NCBI GenBank assembly: GCA_011390435.1
Contig: JAABSK010000033.1
Coordinates: 1 to 17,434, forward strand
Source of the DNA: Desulfobacteraceae bacterium
GTDB lineage: Bacteria > Desulfobacterota > Desulfobacteria > Desulfobacterales > Desulfobacteraceae
DNA: 17,434 nt
Direction of reading: 5' to 3'
Shown here: piece by piece, positions 13,851 through 17,434 of the stretch
Layout: the number at the start of each line of letters is the position of its first letter
Numbering within the stretch: the stretch's first letter is position 1
Position numbers and translations under genes: made by a program
The notes under the pieces: model-generated
Database searches by the model: none
Told to the model about the DNA's origin: nothing
What the model saw: the letters and a program-made list of their open reading frames with translations, nothing else

Positions 13851-14999
13851 ATGATTGATATTGAAAAAATGTCCATCCTGGTGGTGGATGATGTCAAAAC
13901 CATGCGGGGAATTATCCGGAATCTGCTCAAGGGATTGAATATCGGCAAAACCCTTTATATGGCGGAAAACGGAGTTGAAGCACTGAAAATTTTAAATTCC
14001 GCCCGCATTGATTTTGCCCTTGTTGACTGGAAAATGCCGGTAATGAATGGCGCCCAGCTGGTGGAAACCATCCGGAATGATCATTCTCTCAGGGACCTGC
14101 CAGTGGTGATCATCTCTGCCGAATCTGAACTGGATGTTGTTCTGGATGCGGCAGAGATCGAAGTGGAAGCCTATCTGATCAAACCCCTGACCCCGGCGAT
14201 CCTTGATCAGACCATCCAAAGCGTTGTGGAACAGGTCAATTATCCGGATGCAGCCACGCTTCATATCCGGCACGCCCGTCTGCTTGAAGAGAAAAACAAC
14301 GTTCCTGCTGCCATTGAGCAGATGAAAAAAGCGGTACAGCTCAGGCCCAATGCCTCTCGAATCCTGCGGAATCTGGGCCTTTTATACCAAAAAAACGGGG
14401 ATGACATCACCATGGGAAAATGCCTGAAAAAAGCGGTGGCTATCAATCCCAAGGATGCCATTTCCAGATATCTTCTGGCAAAATTTTTCTGGAAACAAAA
14501 AGATCTGGTTTCTGCTGCTGACCTTTTTCTGGAAATTATTTCCATGACCCGCAAATTTTACAGCCAGGCCATGGAACTGGGAGAAGAACTGCTGGAACAC
14601 AATCACTCCCAGCTGGCAAAAAATATTTTTTCCACCATGATGTCCAATGCTGGTATGAATCTTCCCTTAAAAGAAAAAATCATTGGTCTGTGCATGGAAC
14701 ATAAGGAGTTTGAGTATTGTAAACTCCTGTTAAAAACAGCCATAAAAGATCATCCGTCAAATCATGATCTGATCTATCGAATGGGAGATGTGTGTGAGCA
14801 GTCAGGAGATCAGGACAAAGCACTTGAATGCTTCCTGGAGGTTGAAAACCGTCAGCCCGGCAATATTGATGTGAAATTGAAGCTTGCAAGAATTCTGCTG
14901 GGCAAGAAAAAAATCCTGCGGGCAGACGATTTTTTAAACCAGGTTCTGGCAAGGGATCCGAACAACCGGCAAGCGCTTTCCTTACGGCAGCAGATGTAA
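13851..14999 (+). CDS. CheY-like response regulator fused to TPR repeats
   Basis: This 382-residue protein has an N-terminal receiver domain (about 6-130) with the acidic pair Asp13-Asp14, phospho-acceptor Asp59 in ALVDWKMPVMNG, the switch residue Ser89 in VVIISAES, and Lys111 in LIKPLTP, so phosphorylation should be possible. From about 135 to the end are TPR-like helical repeats (for example ASRILRNLGLLYQKNGD, and HDLIYRMGDVCEQSGD followed by DKALECFLEV). There is no DNA-binding or enzymatic output domain, so the output is likely protein binding through the TPR array. The gene begins 8 nt after the amidohydrolase stop with no clear ribosome site, consistent with coupling, and ends 8 nt before the convergent M23 gene. 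The cognate kinase is not identified. Confidence 0.9.
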   Translation: MIDIEKMSILVVDDVKTMRGIIRNLLKGLNIGKTLYMAENGVEALKILNSARIDFALVDWKMPVMNGAQLVETIRNDHSLRDLPVVIISAESELDVVLDAAEIEVEAYLIKPLTPAILDQTIQSVVEQVNYPDAATLHIRHARLLEEKNNVPAAIEQMKKAVQLRPNASRILRNLGLLYQKNGDDITMGKCLKKAVAINPKDAISRYLLAKFFWKQKDLVSAADLFLEIISMTRKFYSQAMELGEELLEHNHSQLAKNIFSTMMSNAGMNLPLKEKIIGLCMEHKEFEYCKLLLKTAIKDHPSNHDLIYRMGDVCEQSGDQDKALECFLEVENRQPGNIDVKLKLARILLGKKKILRADDFLNQVLARDPNNRQALSLRQQM

Positions 15000-15007
15000 G
15001 ATTTTTC

Positions 15008-16228
15008 TCAGGTTGACGGTTTATCAATTGATGCAAATTGATCCGCTGTGATGATCTTTCTGGATAGCTCACGGGCTTTTGCCAGAAACGCTGCAATTTC
15101 ATCCGGATTGACCGGTTTTGCAGATGGTGATTTATATTTCAGCGGGTCAACAGGCTTTCCATCCTTTCTCATCCGAAAATCAAGGTGCGGTCCGGTGGCA
15201 TATCCGGTCATCCCCACAAAACCGATGACATCCCCCTGCTGGACCCGTTTGTTGACCACCATGTTTTTGGTAAATCCAGACATGTGGTTATACCCGGTGG
15301 TATAGCCGTTTGAATGACGGATGGTGATAAAGTTTCCCATCCCTTTGTTAAATCCAATCTGTGTAATCACACCATCACCCACGGATTTGATCGGGGTCCC
15401 CTGAGGAGCGGCGTAGTCAACTCCGGGATGGGGGCGGTATTCTTTGAATATCGGGTGAAGCCGTTTTGTTGTAAACGTGGATGAAATGCGGGAAAAGGCC
15501 AGAGGGGCTTTTAAAAACGCTTTCTGCAGGGATTTTCCGGTTTCATCATAATATCCGGAGATGCCATCGGCATCTTTATGTAAAAAGGCTTTGAACACAA
15601 TCCCTTTGTTCATGAAAAACGCTGCCTGAATTTTTCCGTATCCGAAAAAACGCCCGTCTCTGTAGCGCTTTTCAACCAGAACCCTGAACTGGTCTCCCGG
15701 CTGGATATCCCGTATAAAATCAATGTCCCATGCAAAAATATCAGATAGATTCCCGGCCAGATCCGGTTTTTCCCCTGCAGCTCTCACCGCTTCAAACAGG
15801 CTGGAATGGATTGTCGCAGACACCACATCCTGCTCAACATCAAACTCAATCGGCGCCAGAAATACGGAAAACTGACCGTTTTCCTTTTGAACGATGACCC
15901 GGGTTTCCTGGTCAATGTCATATTCAAATCCCACCAGTGCATCATCCTGAAGAATAATTTTATACCGGTGGTGAAGCTGTATTCTGGCCATGGAAAAAAC
16001 ATTGCGGCTCTGATCACTGATCTGATATATCGTCCTTAAGGGTACATGGGCATTCATAATCGTGGAAAAAGTGTCGCCCCGCTTGACCGTCCCTTTGATG
16101 ATTCTGATCTCCGGAAGGATCACCGGTAATTTGTTGTTCTGCTGCTCACTGGATGTTCTGCAGAATCCAGATCCGGAACCGGTCAATAATAAAATACCTG
16201 CCATCAGCGCGATACAAATTTTTTTCAT
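15008..16228 (-). CDS. Secreted M23-family peptidoglycan endopeptidase (MepM-like)
   Basis: This 406-residue envelope protein has an N-terminal signal peptide (MKKICIALMAGILLLTG, cleavage near 20-25). A possible LysM/OapA-like segment follows (about 46-92, VKRGDTFSTI), then a Csd3/MepM-type middle domain (about 140-235) and a C-terminal M23 domain (about 255-362). Zinc-site features are HPGVD (His267, Asp271) and the YNHMS histidine (His315). The last motif is GPHLDF (347-351): His348 is kept, but the usual second histidine of HLH is Asp350. I recall HLD variants in other bacteria, so activity is plausible. GGAGAAAAA precedes the ATG. The predicted role is cleavage of peptidoglycan cross-links. 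It converges on the response regulator gene (8-nt gap) and is probably a single-gene unit. Confidence 0.88.
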   Translation of the reverse strand: MKKICIALMAGILLLTGSGSGFCRTSSEQQNNKLPVILPEIRIIKGTVKRGDTFSTIMNAHVPLRTIYQISDQSRNVFSMARIQLHHRYKIILQDDALVGFEYDIDQETRVIVQKENGQFSVFLAPIEFDVEQDVVSATIHSSLFEAVRAAGEKPDLAGNLSDIFAWDIDFIRDIQPGDQFRVLVEKRYRDGRFFGYGKIQAAFFMNKGIVFKAFLHKDADGISGYYDETGKSLQKAFLKAPLAFSRISSTFTTKRLHPIFKEYRPHPGVDYAAPQGTPIKSVGDGVITQIGFNKGMGNFITIRHSNGYTTGYNHMSGFTKNMVVNKRVQQGDVIGFVGMTGYATGPHLDFRMRKDGKPVDPLKYKSPSAKPVNPDEIAAFLAKARELSRKIITADQFASIDKPST

Positions 16229-16317
16229 TTTTTCTCCATCTGTACTGTTTTCATGTCAACGCAGCTTTTCACGGATGTTCATACAACAAAACCGTCTGTA
16301 TCAGAGTCTAATCAACA

Positions 16318-16345
16318 TCTATACCAGATTTCATTTATCGATCAA
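16318..16345 (-). promoter_or_regulatory. Weak candidate promoter for the M23 peptidase gene
   Basis: On the minus strand, TTGATC (16340-16345) and TATAGA (16318-16323) are 16 bases apart, each matching four of six consensus positions. The leader would be about 85 nt. The surrounding 298-base gap (16229-16526) is AT-rich and otherwise holds only the NifJ terminator; I saw no other gene in it. Confidence 0.25.
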
Positions 16346-16467
16346 AATGGCGTAATAAAAGGGTTTTAGCGAGATTTACACTGGAATTCAACCGATATTT
16401 TAATTTTACCTGTCTGTTTTATTTAAGAGGATATGATGATATTTCATTATCACTATCGAAATAACAC

Positions 16468-16504
16468 GAAACAGCCGGGCAGAATAACTCTGCCCGGCTG
16501 TTTC
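16468..16504 (-). terminator. Rho-independent terminator downstream of nifJ
   Basis: A perfect 16-base-pair stem has arms GAAACAGCCGGGCAGA (16468-16483) and TCTGCCCGGCTGTTTC (16489-16504), around a 5-base loop. It begins 22 bases past the nifJ stop. On the minus strand the stem ends in TTTC and is followed by a moderately T-rich stretch. The GC-rich core and position fit intrinsic termination of nifJ transcription, insulating the M23 gene. Confidence 0.85.
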
Positions 16505-16526
16505 ACATCAAGCTGAAAAGGCGATT

Positions 16527-17434
16527 TTATTCGTCTTTACCAGCGTCGGCCATCATTTTATACATGGCGTATTTATCGTTGACCTCTTCTTCGATCTTTG
16601 ATCTCAATCGCTTGGACTCCTCAGGAAAGCTTTTTTCTAGGGCAGCAAACCGTGTTTCGCCGCTGAGGAATTCCTGGAGGGTTCCGTCCGGTTCCTTTGA
16701 TTCAAAAATAAACGGATTTTTCCCCTCCTTAATCAGTTCAGGATTGTAGCGGTAAAGCGGCCAGTAACCTGATTCAACTGCCAGTTTTCCCTCAAGCTGG
16801 GATTTGCCCATCCCTTTTCGGATTCCCTGATTGATACAGGGTGCATAACAGATGATCAGTGAAGGTCCAGGGAATTTTTCTGCTTCTGCTATGGCTTTCA
16901 GTGTCTGGTTTTTATTGGCGCCCATGGAAATGGATGCCACGTATACATAGCCGTAGCTCATGATCATTCGGCCCAGATCCTTTTTGCCGATTTTCTTGCC
17001 GGATGCTGCATATTTTGCAATGGCACCGGTGGGCGTGGCTTTTGAAGACTGACCACCGGTGTTGGAGTACACTTCCGTATCCATGACCAGAATGTTAATA
17101 TCTTCTCCGGACGCCAGAACATGGTCCAGGCCGCCAAAACCGATATCATAGGCCCAGCCGTCCCCGCCAAAGACCCAGTGAGATTTTTTCACGAACATAT
17201 CCCGGTCTTCGTAGATTTCCACCAGAAGGTCATCGGTTTCATCTTTTAACAGTGTATTAAGTGCCATACTGTATTTAATGGATTCATCCGCATCATCCCT
17301 GCCGGCAATCCAGCCTTCCATGGCTGCCTGAATCTCGGAAGAAACGCCGTTTTCAATGGCCTGACGCATCTTATCCGCCAGAGTATTTCTGCGGGTTTTG
17401 GTGGCCAGCATCATGCCGTATCCAAACTCGGCAG
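16527..17434 (-). CDS. nifJ: Pyruvate:ferredoxin (flavodoxin) oxidoreductase, C-terminal part
   Basis: These are the last ~301 residues of a single-chain PFOR; the 5' portion lies beyond the right edge. The frame stays open to the boundary, with AEFGYG before the first methionine in view. PFOR oxidatively decarboxylates pyruvate with CoA to acetyl-CoA and reduces ferredoxin. This part holds the thiamine-diphosphate domain: GDGWAYDIGFGGLDH, VMDTEVYSNTGGQSS and TPTGAIAKYAASGKK. The cysteine in CYAPCINQG is the expected last ligand of the cluster nearest ThDP. The protein ends YKMMADAGKDE, apparently without the cysteine-bearing extension known from Desulfovibrio africanus PFOR. It is followed by a strong terminator, so it is the end of its transcript. 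Confidence 0.95.
   Translation of the reverse strand, partial: AEFGYGMMLATKTRRNTLADKMRQAIENGVSSEIQAAMEGWIAGRDDADESIKYSMALNTLLKDETDDLLVEIYEDRDMFVKKSHWVFGGDGWAYDIGFGGLDHVLASGEDINILVMDTEVYSNTGGQSSKATPTGAIAKYAASGKKIGKKDLGRMIMSYGYVYVASISMGANKNQTLKAIAEAEKFPGPSLIICYAPCINQGIRKGMGKSQLEGKLAVESGYWPLYRYNPELIKEGKNPFIFESKEPDGTLQEFLSGETRFAALEKSFPEESKRLRSKIEEEVNDKYAMYKMMADAGKDE

Overview
The window looks like a chromosomal segment from an anaerobic, probably sulfate-reducing member of the Desulfobacterota (Desulfobacteraceae-like). This is inferred from gene content and protein style: an anaerobic cobamide cluster, a NifJ-type pyruvate:ferredoxin oxidoreductase, radical SAM enzymes and many GAF/PAS/HisKA signalling proteins. 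No ribosomal or other marker gene confirms it. I saw no mobile element, CRISPR array, tRNA or rRNA. All gaps between genes are under 300 bases. GTG and TTG starts are common.

Region 1 (1-5010, minus strand) is a tightly packed late cobamide operon. In transcription order it reads cobU, a COG0731-type radical SAM protein with a C-terminal winged helix, cobS, cobD, cbiB, and then a soluble histidine kinase that runs off the left edge. CobD and CbiB make and attach the aminopropanol arm. CobU and CobS activate cobinamide and join it to the lower-ligand nucleoside. A sigma70-like promoter lies just upstream of cobU, and no cobalamin riboswitch was seen.

Region 2 (5195-8450) holds an unrecognised 91-residue protein, a GAF-PAS-HisKA protein that ends without an ATPase domain, and a divergent NifA-like GAF-AAA+-Fis sigma54 activator.

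Region 3 (8441-11221, minus strand) holds a PaaI-type thioesterase followed by a 766-residue protein. The latter is a tandem duplication of a lysine-2,3-aminomutase-like (KamA) barrel. Its first half keeps the radical SAM cysteines and the PLP lysine; its second half has lost both. This is the most unusual protein in the window.

Region 4 (11419-14999, plus strand) is a three-gene operon: a Tat-exported M15 (VanY-like) peptidase, a YtcJ-like amidohydrolase, and a CheY receiver fused to TPR repeats. A convergent M23 endopeptidase follows (15008-16228, minus), so two peptidoglycan peptidases flank the operon.

Region 5 (16468-17434, minus) is the C-terminal part of NifJ, followed by a strong hairpin terminator.
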